Positions 12,961 through 24,793 are shown, counted from the stretch's first letter. The stretch is 64,000 bases of DNA from Druceiella hillmani (GCA_039881145.1 JAYKKI010000067.1:2989501-3053500), one strand, 5' to 3'. Notes: generated by a model from the sequence alone, not told the origin. Made by a program: numbers and translations.

Positions 12961-13040
12961 CGTAGCAAAGAAACATAACTAGTTATCGGTACGCGATAGC
13001 TGCTACTGAAACGATTTATTTCCATAACTATTTATTTCAT

Positions 13041-13208
13041 TCATTATTCACAATTAAATGAAACTACGTGATGTTGTATTACAACATCTTCAGGTGGGTT
13101 ATTAGCAAAGATATCTTTGTTCGCAAAGACACAACGAAACCTAGGTCGTGGTAAAGAACTTAAAGAAAGTAGAAATACATACAATACTTAGTTTCATTGA
13201 ATTGTGAA
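13041..13208. mobile_element. Hammerhead-bearing inverted-repeat element, copy B (both arms deleted internally)
   Basis: Both outer blocks are present (TCACAATTAAATGAAACTAC at the left, AGTTTCATTGAATTGTGA at the right). The left arm keeps CTGAAGA with its stem II but has lost the GAAA/stem III half. The right arm keeps GAAACCTAGGTCGTGG but has lost CTGAAGA. The deletions are complementary, so neither arm can fold a hammerhead. No target-site duplication is visible. Confidence 0.65.
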
Positions 13209-13275
13209 GTGCTGTTATCGTTGAATGTTGGTATCATTATATTCTTAGGTTGTCGCTACCTTTGTAGTTTATATT

Positions 13276-13342
13276 TTTAAACATATTTTTAATCATATTT
13301 TTAATCATATTTTTTATCGTATTTTTATCATATTTTTAAGTG
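13276..13342. repeat. Short tandem repeat (ATATTTTTAATC-like)
   Basis: About five degenerate units of 11-14 bp built on ATATTTTTAATC. Confidence 0.6.
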
Positions 13343-14200
13343 TGTATTTAAAATAAATAAAATGGATTATTTAAATAACAGAAATTTTATTTTAGCGACA
13401 CGGTACACGTTGTTACTGTTTCAAGAAATAAATAATTTCTCGTGAGCGGGATAACTAGTTATCCGTTATTGCAACGATAACTGCTTACATTTCGCGACGA
13501 CCATCTCTAGTCAGACGAGCTCGAACGTCTGTTCACACAGTCATGCTTGGCCTGTCTCGACGTTTGTCTCTGGAAACCGAAAAATGTATCTTAAATTGAA
13601 GGGGCCAATTTAGGCATATGGAGATTAATCATTTTTTTTTAATTTCCTCAAGTGTAATTTCAAGAGCAGTGATCATGGCTAAATCGGGTTTACTAACATC
13701 TCCACAAATAAATGGATGACAAATATATTATTTATTCACATGAAAACTGTGCAAAAATTTTCTTAAAAAAATGCCGAAAAAATATAAATGTGAAAAAAGG
13801 CCAAGTTCGGTACAAATAAAATTTCAGTTTAAAAAAAACACTCTTTTGTAGCAATATGAACAAAAAAATAAACAATTATGTTAAAAGATTAAAATTCTCA
13901 AGATGCCCATGCATCCAATAAAATTTTAAAATATTTTTCTTAACTAATGATTATATTTTATAACGATATTTTTTAATTTGTTTTAACTTAGCCACAGTCA
14001 CTTCTTTCATTTAATATCGAATTTATGATGATTCTTATGCATAAAATGCTGTTAATATTTAATTTATATTATAAAGTCAGTAACGTTGAACTACAAAAAT
14101 ATCGATATCGATCGTATTGAAGAAATAATTTGTCCTCACTAACGCCAGACGAGGGTAAGAACATGTGTTCATTATACGAACATTCTTCACCTCCCCGCAC
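13343..14200. other. AT-rich DNA, nothing recognised
   Basis: No supported gene or repeat in this stretch. Confidence 0.35.
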
Positions 14201-14201
14201 A

Positions 14202-15450
14202 CTAGACTTGGGCGATACGAGTATTTTGAGATACTGAGTACGACGAGTACGAGTACTATAAAATATTGGTGACAGATATCGGTGACAAAATACTCGACGA
14301 GTATGGTCGGCGTAATTCCTTTGCGAGAGGACCATATTACAAATGGCTATCGACTTATGGTCGCAGGAGACGTGCAATAAATCTTAATTGCTACCTATTA
14401 TAAAGAGTTCAAATTTCATATCTTTTATTCCTTACAGCTGAAATTGACGGGAATTTGTAAATGTCTAAATGAGACATTTTTAATAAAATACAGTGTTGCA
14501 TTTTTCCATCATACTAACATAAATATTTATGGTTCCAGGCTTAAGACTGGTAACTAAACGATTCATTTGGCATAGTCATTTAGATAGCATATTTAAATAT
14601 TTATATAATTATAAAACCTGGCAAAAATTTTAAATATTTTTAAAATTTTTGCCCGATTTGCTTTAACCTAATTTTTTAAATAATGTAGTAAAATGTTCGG
14701 AACAAACAACTTGTTCCGTATTGATTATTGTTACAGTTGGATATTTTCTATTCAAATGTTTCGTTAAATGAAATGTAGCTGTTTTAAATGACACTTTAGT
14801 TTTGTAAATATTTCAAGAAGTAAAATAATCACCCAAGTCTGTAAAATACTCCCAATACAACACTGGACTTTTTTGTGGACGTAATGGCGAAATTAGAATT
14901 TAACCTAATTAACAGTTATTTTTCATACACATTATTTATTTACAATATTTACACTACGAATTAATAACACTCAACTGTGCCGATAGAAAAACGGAGAATC
15001 ATTAGACGAAGAGAGCATCGTACTTAAAATCCTTATTTTAAAATACTCGTATTGAGTAAATATTTATCCGCAAACAGCGAAGTGTGAAGCAATACTTAAC
15101 GTAACGAGTACACGAGTATGTTTGACATACTCGTATTACATACTTAAAAGTATTACTAATAACGAGTATTTAAATATTCACTTTTTTTTGTTTCATATAC
15201 GTTTTAAATATGAAAGAGCAAAATACATAAGTACGATATGCGTGAGTGAAATAGCTATATCTAGCTAGACAAAGAGGGGTATATCCGATCATAAAATAAC
15301 CATTGTACCAACATTCAGTCAGCCATACCACACAAGTATATACGATACCAAGTATTTTGTATTTTGCATACTAAGTACGTATTTTGATCTGGGATATCGA
15401 GTATTTTTACCGGTGACAATAAATACGACCTCTATCGCACATCCAGTGAG
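14202..15450 (-). mobile_element. hAT-type transposon remnant with BED finger and subterminal repeats
   Basis: The left end reads CTAGACTTGGGCGATACGAG. The right end, reverse-complemented, reads CTGGATGTGCGATAGAG, a degraded inverted match. Both ends are packed with ACTCGT/GAGTA motifs (14,218-14,310 and 15,040-15,190), typical subterminal binding repeats of hAT elements. Between them only a BED-finger remnant is recognisable. No clear 8-bp target duplication remains. Confidence 0.6.
14695..14885 (-). pseudogene. BED zinc finger of a hAT transposase, degenerate
   Basis: One minus-strand frame reads RPQKSPVLYWEYFTDLGDYF, a stop, then KTKVSFKTATFHLTKHLNRK followed by YPTV. This follows the BED pattern of ZBED/Tip100-type transposases (S-P-V-W-x-Y-F...K-x-S-x-K-T-A-T-x-x-L-x-x-H-L-x-R-K-H-P). 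The cysteine pair is lost and the last zinc-ligand His is Tyr, so it cannot form the finger. No catalytic domain is seen nearby. Confidence 0.6.
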
Positions 15451-15726
15451 ACATCCGAAGGTGGCCGCCTTAGTTACCATACATTTTTACGCTTAGTGTG
15501 GTTCCATTTGATGTTAGTTCTATTATAACTGAGGCCTAAAATTTTAAAGTCGAAAAATTTACAATAAAAACTTTTTTGTTGAAAAAATATTTTCACAAAA
15601 AACGGACAAACATTCAATACCTAGAAAGACATATTTATATTTGGTCCTGCACAAATCAAGTTGTTTTTCTCATAAAGAGCATATTTGGATTTTATTATAA
15701 AAATATTTATTTAGTTACATTTCAAT
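15451..15726. other. AT-rich DNA between two hAT remnants
   Basis: No supported feature. Confidence 0.35.
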
Positions 15727-17355
15727 CAGTGCCGTCCCGAAGCTACTTTTAGGAGTCCAAATATGGTGCCCCCTTGCTTGCCGTTAATATGTTAAGTGTA
15801 AAACCAGAACTGCATTCTAGAATGCGAGATCTCGACTACATCTTGTCTCAGTCTAATTTATTGTTTGAATATTTCCACGCTGATTGGCACTGTACTGCTT
15901 TCATTATCAGTATGAAAAGTTGATCTAGATTGACAAATAGTTACGTAGGTATCAAGGTACTTTTATTTATCACAAAAATTACTTTAAAATGAGTTCAATT
16001 GTGTGTAATATTTACTTTACAAATAAGTAATTATCCTATTTGCTAACTTATGAAATAAAATGTGGTCAACATCCTTTTTATGAGATAAATAGATATAATC
16101 AACTTTGGTAATGGTACTAATTATGCAATGTAACAATGCTTACAAATATTTATTACCAAAGGACAAATTTTATGTAAATCGTTGCTTAGACACTTTTTTC
16201 AAATTTGTTTATGGTTTCCTCAAATGACAATGTCTGTGCTTAGATCAAGCAACTTGGCTTCTGCTAGAGTCGACCTAAGCTATGTTTTAATTAGCTTAAG
16301 CTTACTAAAGTTATTGTAACCAGTATAGTCACAAAAATATGGAGAGGAGTCTAAATATTAGGGAACGTATCTCACCATTTAATATTAAGATCTGAATAAC
16401 TACTTTTGGGTGACATTTTTTATTGTATAAAAACTTTTTTAAACATATGATTTCTTTTGAAAGTTTTAATCCGGAAATATCCTATTATGATCATGTATTA
16501 ATATTTTCTTCAACTTTAGGCATGCATCTTTCAAATGTTTATCGATCTTATTGATATTATAGAGGAAAAATCAAGTCTCATTAATTTTATAAAATTGCAT
16601 GAAAGCGTCTCTATTAAATTTATGGCATTTTTACAACATTTTTGCATTACTTTTATGGCATCTGACAGGTCTACTCGTTTCGATTGCGCGGATTTGCTGA
16701 TAAGATTTACATGGAAGAAAACGTTGTACCGAATGACTAACGAGAGAAAAAACTCGAGCTTTTCCAAATTGGTTATAAGCGATTTAGCTTCCGAACTCCC
16801 CATGCGATTAGTTGATTGATGATATCCTTCTACCGAATCATTTTTACTACAGCGCACTGATAGCGCACCGCTTGCAAGATGTTGACTCTACTTTCCCATC
16901 TAATTTCACAAACCTTTTTTAAACTTAAATTCTTCATATGTCTCAAAATACCTTCCCATCATATTATTTAAGTTTGAAAAAAGACAAAGAAGTGTTGGAG
17001 GATGCGAAATAATGAAACTGATTAGAATGAGCTTATAACTGCATCAGGCATAACTATACGCGACTACGTCGCGATACGCGACGCGACTCTGAACTCCTTT
17101 TTGTTGTCCAATTATATTAGTTCAATTGTCATAATCTTTACAATTATTAACGCCATTGTCGTCGACAGTTTAGTCCAAAATATACCTGTTAACATTTCTG
17201 TATGGGAATCTGTCACAGGTTTATAAGCCAAAAAGCATTACGCTCACAAAATTCGTCAACATCAAAAAACTCAAATGTGATACTTATTTCTTTGACGTGA
17301 CTTATATCGGATGGGCAATCTAAAATAAGCTAGAAATATTTGGCTTTTTCATTTT

Positions 17356-17408
17356 ATATATTTTTGATATGATCTGCCCCCAGAGGACAGATCATATCAA
17401 AAATATAT
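17356..17408. repeat. Hairpin with 21-bp arms
   Basis: ATATATTTTTGATATGATCTG (17,356-17,376) is perfectly reverse-repeated at 17,388-17,408 with an 11-base spacer. It lies inside the hAT remnant. Confidence 0.85.
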
Positions 17409-17759
17409 GTTCCCTAAAAATGAATTACTTCATTTTGTATATTTTCCTAAAATAATGATGATTCATTTGCTTGTTCATTTTCCGTTGCAAATGCTTTGTC
17501 ACGAGTGGGTCAAATTTTACCAATAATTGGACTGAACCGAGCGAGTTACCCTTCTTTGGTGTATTTAATTCGTCACTACTGACACAAAAAGAAGAGTTAC
17601 GTTGCACCAAAAAAAAGAGTAATTCCCACTATTTTTTCCAGCACAAAAGCCCATCTAGATTTCTCATTCTCTACTTGCTTTTCAAGGTTTTTATCAATTC
17701 CAGAACATGTCCCTAATATTTTTGAAATTTCGAGTTCGTAGACAAGTGGTCGTCTGAAT

Positions 17760-18899
17760 CAAAGAATATTAACTATTACTGCGTAAAGAAGCGACACTCA
17801 CCTCCCCCGTCACCCGCAGATCCTTTTTTTTCAAACTCAAAAAAAAATGAACGTCACCCGCGGATAACGGGTACGATCAAGTGTACGCGTTCCTAGATTG
17901 CCACTTGCTGCGTGCGCGTGTGATTTCAATTTTTTAGATTTGATTCAATTGTGCGATGTTTGTTTGAATTTAACTTGTGTAATTCAGTGTTATTGTTATA
18001 ATTAACTATTTATAGTAATTAAAGTTTTAATTATAATTCATTTTTCGTTTCTAATTAGCTATTTATAGTAATTCAATATAACAGTCCGTCATTGCACCGT
18101 GTACAAGTGCTTAAAAAGAATAAAATCACTAAGGACAGGAGATTGTTTTCTCTCTATTTGTTGTTTGTTGTAAATAATTGTATCACCAACATATTTAGTT
18201 AGTACCTATAATTTTGTGTCCACTAACATCTCACTGAGCAGTTTTAAATTTCAGACTGTTTTTAAAAGTCAATATTTTGTTTGAATGCGATGTATTTGGA
18301 AAACGTATTCTTGTAGTGTCGGCTGTAGGTATTTTATATTGTTTATTAAGAGATCTTTCACATGAAACAAATCTAATAAAGTCAAAAGTACAATGAAGAC
18401 ATTGATCACATTTATATCAGCGTATCACATTTATATATAAACAAAATTTATTTTCATTTAAGATTTTATTTCGTTTTAAGATCCATACTAAGTACATTTT
18501 TTCCAAATGCTATCTTAATATTATTATTATCAAACCACTATCACATAATTAAATGTATAGCGTAATATATTTATTCATATAATTACATTTTTATATTTAG
18601 ATAATAATAAAGTCGCGTGCGCCAGTACAAAGTTACTGCGCCAACATGCCATCGAGACAGTCATCCGATCAACGCTATTGGTTAGAAAGAGAAACAGCTA
18701 TGTTGCTGCGTCAACTCGCTTGATCGGCGCAGTTGTCTGCAACGGTCGAGACCGACATTTAGTATTACTAAATATTTGTTATCTGTTTACAGCCCCACAT
18801 TAATTTACACACACACACATACGAATACAGATAGGCGAATACGTAAATAATAGTGTAGGCAATTAAATCTGTTCGCTAGTATGGAATGTCGGGGGTGTG
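17760..18899 (+). mobile_element. Internally deleted P-type element, 1.14 kb
   Basis: Both ends match the element at 3,028-6,378: CAAAGAATATT...GCGTAAAGAAGCGACACTCA at the start and GTCGGGGGTGTG at the end. It is flanked by the perfect 7-bp repeat TCTGAAT (17,753-17,759 and 18,900-18,906), which becomes 8 bp (GTCTGAAT) if the terminal G is assigned to the target. THAP exon 1 survives near 18,084 (VRHCTVYKC) but its start codon has become ACA. Nearly all transposase sequence downstream is gone. It is inserted in a hAT remnant, so it is the younger of the two. Confidence 0.85.
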
Positions 18900-19650
18900 T
18901 CTGAATTTTGTGAACTAGGGATACATGTGACCAATCGTCAAAGCCGCCGTAACCAAGTTTACAGGACTTAGACTGGTTTAATATAGAGCAGCAAAATTAA
19001 TTAATTTCCTGTTCAGACTTTGAATATACCAACCAGTCCAATAAATTTCGCCATTTCATAGAACTCATTGAAAGTACGCATTACGAAAAATAGCGCTGTC
19101 CTTCAGTTCTTGGATAAACTTTATTTGCCAATCTACCACTGTGTGAACCCTGCAATATTGTCCATTGTCTTAGACAACAAAGACAACGGTCATTAAATGA
19201 TATCTACAAATATTTCTGCGGTTATCGTTGATATGACTGTTACGTCTGCAGCAGAAGTAGGAGCATCCTAAGATGTTTCTCCATCGGATATTTCCCAAAA
19301 CTCTGCTACATTATCTGGAATATTTTCTGAAATAATTATTCAGTTATCTATTGGTTGAGTTAAAGAAGAGTTTTCTTCAAGTTTAAGGTATTTGATTAGC
19401 TGTTAGGCACATTGTTCGTTATCAGCTACTCTTTGTTTTTTTTGCTTCAAGTTTTTTTCCCTGATAACTTTTTGGACGCTTATGACATTTTAACTGATGT
19501 TACTAACACATTAAAACAAGTTAGTAATGCAGTTTTTACCTATTTACATGTGATGGTTGGAAAACGTATCATAATAACTCTGTAGGCAGAAGAAAGCATC
19601 CTTCTTGTCTTACGTTTAGAGGGATGAAAGTAAATTATTTTAAAAGCTAA

Positions 19651-20703
19651 TAACCAAATAAGAACAAGAATATTTTAGAAATCTAATCACGCTAGCAACT
19701 TGTACATAAAAATGTGTTATTATCTGTATTTTCTATTAAATCAATGTGGGTATAGTTGGATTTTATATTACGTCGTATAGATTTTATAATATTATACAAA
19801 TTATATATTGTATCTCTGTCACAAGTGTATTAAGTAAAAAAATAAATAAACAGCAGCGTGCACCCATATAGGCACAAAGGTACTGCGTACCAAGTAACTT
19901 TTTTCTAAGATATTCATTAAATCGTAAAAGATTCAAAAGACAAACATCCTATATTTTCTGGTGAGTAAGCATAAAGGTTACTTTTAGTAGAGAAAAACTA
20001 AAATACAAAATAAATTGTAACAGGCATCGAAAATGCAGTTAACCTAATAGCTGAAAGAGATTAAGTGACACATTTGGTACTTTGGTGATAATATATTAGT
20101 ATTATTTTTCAGTATTAAAAATGCTAGATCCATCCAGTAGTGACCGTGGACAGAAGATGCTTATGGCGAGAGAACAATTGACCAATAAGTTTTATCGGAG
20201 CACGCATAATAATTAATTGGAAAAAATAAAGCTTACGCAAATTGTTTCTAACGCTATATTGTTTTCCTTGTAACAAACGTGACGCGTTTTTTTTTTCGTT
20301 AACAGGCGAATTAAATAAAGTATACATACACGAACACGTCAGCCGGCAACTGAAATTTGTGCAGAAAGCGTGAAGAAAACGGCGGCAACACTGCTGCCAG
20401 ACGATGGTACCGAGGCGAGGAGTGGCGACCTGCTCGGTCTTAACAGATAAGATCATTCATATACTAACCACATGCTCGTAAGCAAAATATCGAAAAGCGA
20501 ATAGCCATAATAGCTGATATAATTTAATTGGATCCAAACTCCAACCGAGAGGACCGGCTCTATCCAAAGAAACAAAACATTGTGAGTGTTTCTCTTTTCT
20601 AAGAATAACGTTGGTTCTTTTGATTGTTCCTACCAAAAGAACCGACGTCGAATCGTGTGTTAAAACTTGAACAAAGAATTTAATAATATTTTTTCCTTTA
20701 TTT
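19651..20703. other. Intergenic DNA with a small hairpin
   Basis: A hairpin with 14-bp arms (CGTTGGTTCTTTTG / CAAAAGAACCGACG, one G-T) lies near 20,609-20,647. The 110-codon frame at 20,456-20,124 shows no known domain. Confidence 0.4.
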
Positions 20704-20705
20704 TT

Positions 20706-21017
20706 CTGTACGGTTCTGAATCGTGGTCAATTCGATCTGTGGAGCGCAAGAAGATAGACGCATCCAAGATATGGTATTAGAGAAGAATGCTGCATACCTT
20801 GGACGGCCAGAAGAACGAACAAATGGATTCGAAAACAACTAAGATTCAAAACCACACTTTCTGCCATCTGCCACTAAGAATCCTCAGATACTGTGGTCAC
20901 GCTGTATACAGGGTACGAGATAACTTAGAAAAGCTAATGGTTATCTGGAAAGTTAATGTTAAACGAGGCCTCCCGATAACATCTAATATTGGTAAAGCCG
21001 AGGACAGGACTGAATAG
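20706..21017 (+). pseudogene. LINE (RTE/CFDP2-like) reverse transcriptase C-terminal fragment
   Basis: The frame reads LYGSESWSIRSVERKKIDAS, then KIWY, a stop, RRMLHTLDGQKNEQMD, and later LRILRYCGHAVYRV. This is the familiar C-terminal region after the polymerase domain of many animal LINEs (Y-G-S-E-T-W...K-I-D-A-F-E-M-W...R-R-M-L-R-I-P-W...Y-F-G-H). It is 5' truncated, as is usual for LINE copies, and carries at least one in-frame stop near 20,778. The catalytic domain and endonuclease are absent. Confidence 0.65.
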
Positions 21018-22897
21018 AAAAAGACTAATAAACGAAGTCACCAGGACTTTTCAGTAAAGATACGACCTTCAAAAATGAAGAATTGGACGTTGAATTTTGT
21101 TTTTACCACCTTCACGACCCCTGGAGCGATCGCTCCGTTCGTCCTATGGTGGAACCGGTCCTGATTTCAATATACACGATAAATTTTACCTCCCATTCCA
21201 AAATTTTAACACGAAATTTTTATGTGATTTGCAAGAGATTAGTGCAACCAAATGTTAACAAAAATAGAATGCAACCACATACTTTGTATCAACATATTTT
21301 AATGGCCAACGAAACTCTTAAATGGTACCCATATTGGTTTGATAAGATAAAACGCCTCTCATCTTTCCACAAAGTGGTTTAACCAAGCGTTGTATATAAA
21401 GTATTCAGTAACCATATTTACGAATTAATACTAATTTATATGTTTGATTTAGTATTAAATTTTGACTTCAAATTAATATTTGTATGATTCACACGTTGCC
21501 TCGTTTTAATAAAAGTTTTGTTTGGCACAATTATCATCAGACTGTTCGTTTTTACCATCTTTGAAAGTTGAACTTTTACGCATAGAATCGTTTCTACGTT
21601 TTGAAAAATTTAATCGAAATATACATAAGAAGGAAGTTTCCTTCTTATGGATATTTCGATTAAATTTTTCAATTGGAGGCTCTGCAAAAATTAATAATAT
21701 TTGGACGGCTTCGACCAATAACCCAATATCGTTGAAGCCAATACTTGGCAATGAAATTATATCGAATGTAATTATAGAAATGCGACAATCTTTTTAAAGC
21801 TGGAATCTTAAAAGAACTATTTTTAGGATCGATATCACGTACAGAAACATATAATACAGTAATCGATATGCCGATTTGTGTTCTATCATTTTTATTACAT
21901 ACTCAGGTGTTGTGATCAATCATTATAGCAATTATTATAAATGATCATGAAATAACTTTTGCTCATAACTAACGGATATAATTTATATTTTCAATTTTGC
22001 AGCTCTCCAAATCTTACTGACAACACTGTTTTCATTTTTTATCGACAATGATGAGATAGAAACCCGAAATAAAATCTTTTTTATCTGTGTTTTTTTTTTC
22101 ACAGCTAATGATTTCAGCATAGAGGGAGGATATAGTGACAGCAAATACTCAAAGTTAAACATACACTTAAATATTAAATCAAAACGACCTTCAAACAAAT
22201 TTCGTGACGTGTTTTATAAGAATTTTATATTTAATACATTCGATACTACTAATAAATTCACCACATCATTGCTTTCGATTAATTCATGGGCTAAAATTTA
22301 AATTTTTATAAAAAAAAATGCCACCAATATGGTAAATAAATGAAAATTGGTTAACTAAATTTTTCTTTTTCAATATTTACCTACTTTCCGATTTTTCTTT
22401 CGATTTAGAATATATATATAAATTGAAATTGTAGAAAAATAAATATCATAACTAATAAAAATTACAAACTTAAAAAGAAGAAACATGAAAATCTTCCACA
22501 AATATTTCCCGTGAAATAATTAAAAACCGGAAATCGCCAAAACTGGAACTTGAAACAAATTGTTTAAAACGTAATGAAGATTATATTTTCGCCATATTTA
22601 AGAATTTAAGTTCAATCAGACTTTGGTTTCAATGTCAGATTTCATGCTCTGCCTACAACATGCACCCCGGAAAATATAAACTTACTCTTGTTTGTACACT
22701 AATGAATTCTTATCGATGTTATATCAGTCCTCGCAGTACTTAGATTTATGACGCAATGCAAGGCTAAGTTAATCATATATTACAATCACTATCGGTATGT
22801 GGCTTTAACGTTCAACATTAATTCCTCACTAAACATTTCAATGAATGTGTTGCTTTTAACGTTCACGAGACATTAAATGAAAAATTAGATATAAAAA
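21018..22897. other. Region upstream of the intact receptor gene
   Basis: Apart from a palindrome at 21,601-21,672 I see no gene. The last kilobase is AT-rich and presumably holds the receptor promoter. No TATA or initiator can be assigned with confidence. Confidence 0.35.
21601..21672. repeat. Near-perfect palindrome, 35-bp arms
   Basis: The left arm 21,601-21,635 (starting TTGAAAAATTTAATCG) pairs with 21,638-21,672 with one mismatch and a 2-base spacer. No target duplication is obvious. Confidence 0.85.
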
Positions 22898-24793
22898 ATG
22901 AAAAGTTTTAAAATTGTAATATTTCCCGTAGTTGCAATTTATACCGCTAATGTAATCAAATTACCACAAGAATACTCTAGTTCTGTTTATAGAGTCGTGG
23001 TAGATATTGCTAATGAACATTTCTTGGCAAATAAACCGACACTATTTTGGACTAACGGTGCGATACATCAAGAGAAAATAAAATATTTTCATCATAATTT
23101 CAATGGCTGCCTGTTATATCAAAGTACAAAGCGGTACATAATAACAAATAATACACTACGTAGCAACGGAGAAACGAACAATATCATCCAATATATTGTT
23201 ATAATAAACAAAGTCGAAGATTTCAAAAATTTTATTCATGAAGTCAAAGATTTGGGCTCATTACCCAATGATGGCAAATTTATAATAGTTTGCGAAGATG
23301 ACTACAGTGATATGACCAACTACGTCGCTGAACTTATTTTTTCGTTATGTTGGGGATTGTATATAGCCAATGTACTGTTGCTTACCAACAATTGGAAGGA
23401 ACAAATAGTCATATTAACGTATTTCCCATTATCGATGGGGCAATGTAATAATACAAACCCAAAAGTACTCAACATAGTAAATGTCAGAAAGGAACAGAAA
23501 GATTTACTAAATTATTTTCCTGATAAGTTTAAAAATTTTAACAATTGCCCACTGATAGTATCAACTTTAAATGTACCACCGTATATAATACTTAAAAAAG
23601 ATACTTATGGTAAATTAACAATGGGCGGTTTATACGGTCCGCCATTACATATTCTAGCAGAAATACTTAATGTTAATTTACAATTATTGGAGGTGATTCA
23701 AAATTATACTGGCAAATCTCAAAATGGATATTGGCTAGTAGCACTAAAAAATCTTTCATTGAAACGTGCAAATTTGACAATATTACCATCCATAAAAACT
23801 ATTGAAAGAGACAAGATCTATAAATCCCTGTATTCCCACGGATTTGTAAAAGTTGCCTGGTCCACACCGCATCGTATCCCCAAACCTGCTTGGAAAAAAT
23901 TGTTGTATCCATTTGATGAGAAAATAAGACTCGCATTAGGAATAACTTTGTTCATATTTATGTTATTTTTAGTCGCTGTAACAAAAATGAGACATTTTTC
24001 TATTTGGAATTCATATTTACATTTTGATCTTGAAAACAGCAATGTTTTTATTGATTTCGTTGCCATATTGCTTGGACAAATGGCAAAAATATTGCCCGAA
24101 AAACATGTCACATCCTACATGTTCACATTACTACTATGGTTCAGTTTGATTATACGCAGTGCTTATCAAGCAGCTCTAATCAGTATCCTCAAGGAAGAAA
24201 TTTACGAACCGCCTATCGATAATCTCCAGGATGCATTGGAAGCTGGAATGACTTTCGGAGGAACAGAAATATTTAAGTCTCATTTACAGGATTATCCTCA
24301 TTTGTACGAAACTTTTTTCGGCATCGAACATATTATGCTGTATGATTATTATCTTTCTATTGAAAATGGAACAAGAAAATTCATTATGTTAGATCTTGCG
24401 GACAAATTACTATATTACAATGTAATGGCAAATAGTACATATGATCTACGTCGATTTCATTACACCAATGTTTTAATACCTCTTGCAAATTATTTGCCGA
24501 GGGACTCGCCTTTAGAAGAGACGATAAACAAATTACAAGGTCGTATTACATCAAGCGGATTTGTAGCCAAATCTGCAGCTGAATACAATACTCTATCGAA
24601 GGTCAGCTATCTCAAGCACCAATCATTTGACAGAAGAGATGAAGCATTGAGTATGCACGACATGAAAGCATGTTTTATTGTTTTAGTTGCTGGTTGTGTG
24701 TTGTCGGCTTTAGTATTGATTGTTGAATTAATTTTATTCAGTTTTCGGTCATATTTGTTCATTTGTGGTTCTTATTTGTTTTCATCAGTGTAG
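22898..24793 (+). CDS. Divergent, intronless ionotropic receptor (IR)
   Basis: A single 631-codon frame encodes a predicted chemosensory ligand-gated cation channel of the ionotropic receptor family, related to ionotropic glutamate receptors, acting in the plasma membrane of sensory neurons. A hydrophobic leader (MKSFKIVIFPVVAIYTANV) precedes an extracellular region. S1 of the ligand-binding domain runs about 220-340 (NCPLIVSTLNVPPYIILK, GGLYGPPLHILAEIL, LPSIKTIERD). Membrane segment 1 is near 347-367 (LGITLFIFMLFLVAV), and the pore and second segment near 385-430 (FVAILLGQMAKI, LLLWFSLIIRSAYQAALISI). S2 follows (MTFGGTEIFKSHLQDYPHLY), and the last segment is near 590-620. The SAYQAALIS stretch replaces the glutamate-receptor SYTANLAAF motif, as in divergent IRs. 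Length fits the family. There is no intron. A dead relative lies at 2,421-7,800. Which IR subgroup this is cannot be told without a tree. Confidence 0.9.
   Translation: MKSFKIVIFPVVAIYTANVIKLPQEYSSSVYRVVVDIANEHFLANKPTLFWTNGAIHQEKIKYFHHNFNGCLLYQSTKRYIITNNTLRSNGETNNIIQYIVIINKVEDFKNFIHEVKDLGSLPNDGKFIIVCEDDYSDMTNYVAELIFSLCWGLYIANVLLLTNNWKEQIVILTYFPLSMGQCNNTNPKVLNIVNVRKEQKDLLNYFPDKFKNFNNCPLIVSTLNVPPYIILKKDTYGKLTMGGLYGPPLHILAEILNVNLQLLEVIQNYTGKSQNGYWLVALKNLSLKRANLTILPSIKTIERDKIYKSLYSHGFVKVAWSTPHRIPKPAWKKLLYPFDEKIRLALGITLFIFMLFLVAVTKMRHFSIWNSYLHFDLENSNVFIDFVAILLGQMAKILPEKHVTSYMFTLLLWFSLIIRSAYQAALISILKEEIYEPPIDNLQDALEAGMTFGGTEIFKSHLQDYPHLYETFFGIEHIMLYDYYLSIENGTRKFIMLDLADKLLYYNVMANSTYDLRRFHYTNVLIPLANYLPRDSPLEETINKLQGRITSSGFVAKSAAEYNTLSKVSYLKHQSFDRRDEALSMHDMKACFIVLVAGCVLSALVLIVELILFSFRSYLFICGSYLFSSV

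Larger units (their letters stand above)
16531..19000 (-). pseudogene. ZMYM1-like hAT transposase (DUF4371), fragmented
   Basis: Pieces appear in the right order on the minus strand. Near 18,940 is a TTF-type N-terminal segment, KSCKLGYGGFDDWSHVSLVH. Near 17,720-17,610 is IDKNLEKQVENEKSRWAFVL. Then 17,610-17,425 carries GNSLGSVQLLVKFDPLVTKH. Near 17,310 is DCPSDISHVKEISITFEFFD. Finally 16,857-16,531 has SLITNLEKLEFFLSLVIRYN and SKSAQSKRVDLSDAIKVMQ. This is the DUF4371 and post-catalytic layout of ZMYM1-type hAT proteins. Several frameshifts and stops separate the pieces, and the dimerisation tail is not found. The first piece is cut from the rest by the nested P element. Confidence 0.65.
15727..19650 (-). 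mobile_element. hAT transposon remnant (ZMYM1/DUF4371 type), split by a P element
   Basis: The left end begins CAGTGCCGTCCC, a typical hAT terminus. Minus-strand transposase pieces run from about 19,000 down to 16,531, interrupted by the nested P element at 17,760-18,899. The other terminus is uncertain; a weak candidate (AGGCACAAAGGTACTG) lies near 19,890. Confidence 0.6.

Noticed and set aside
20124..20456. 110-codon minus-strand frame
   Set aside because: No domain, no splice context and no copy elsewhere in the window.
23818..24111. Minus-strand frame inside the ionotropic receptor gene
   Set aside because: It is a shadow of the receptor coding sequence with no domain of its own.
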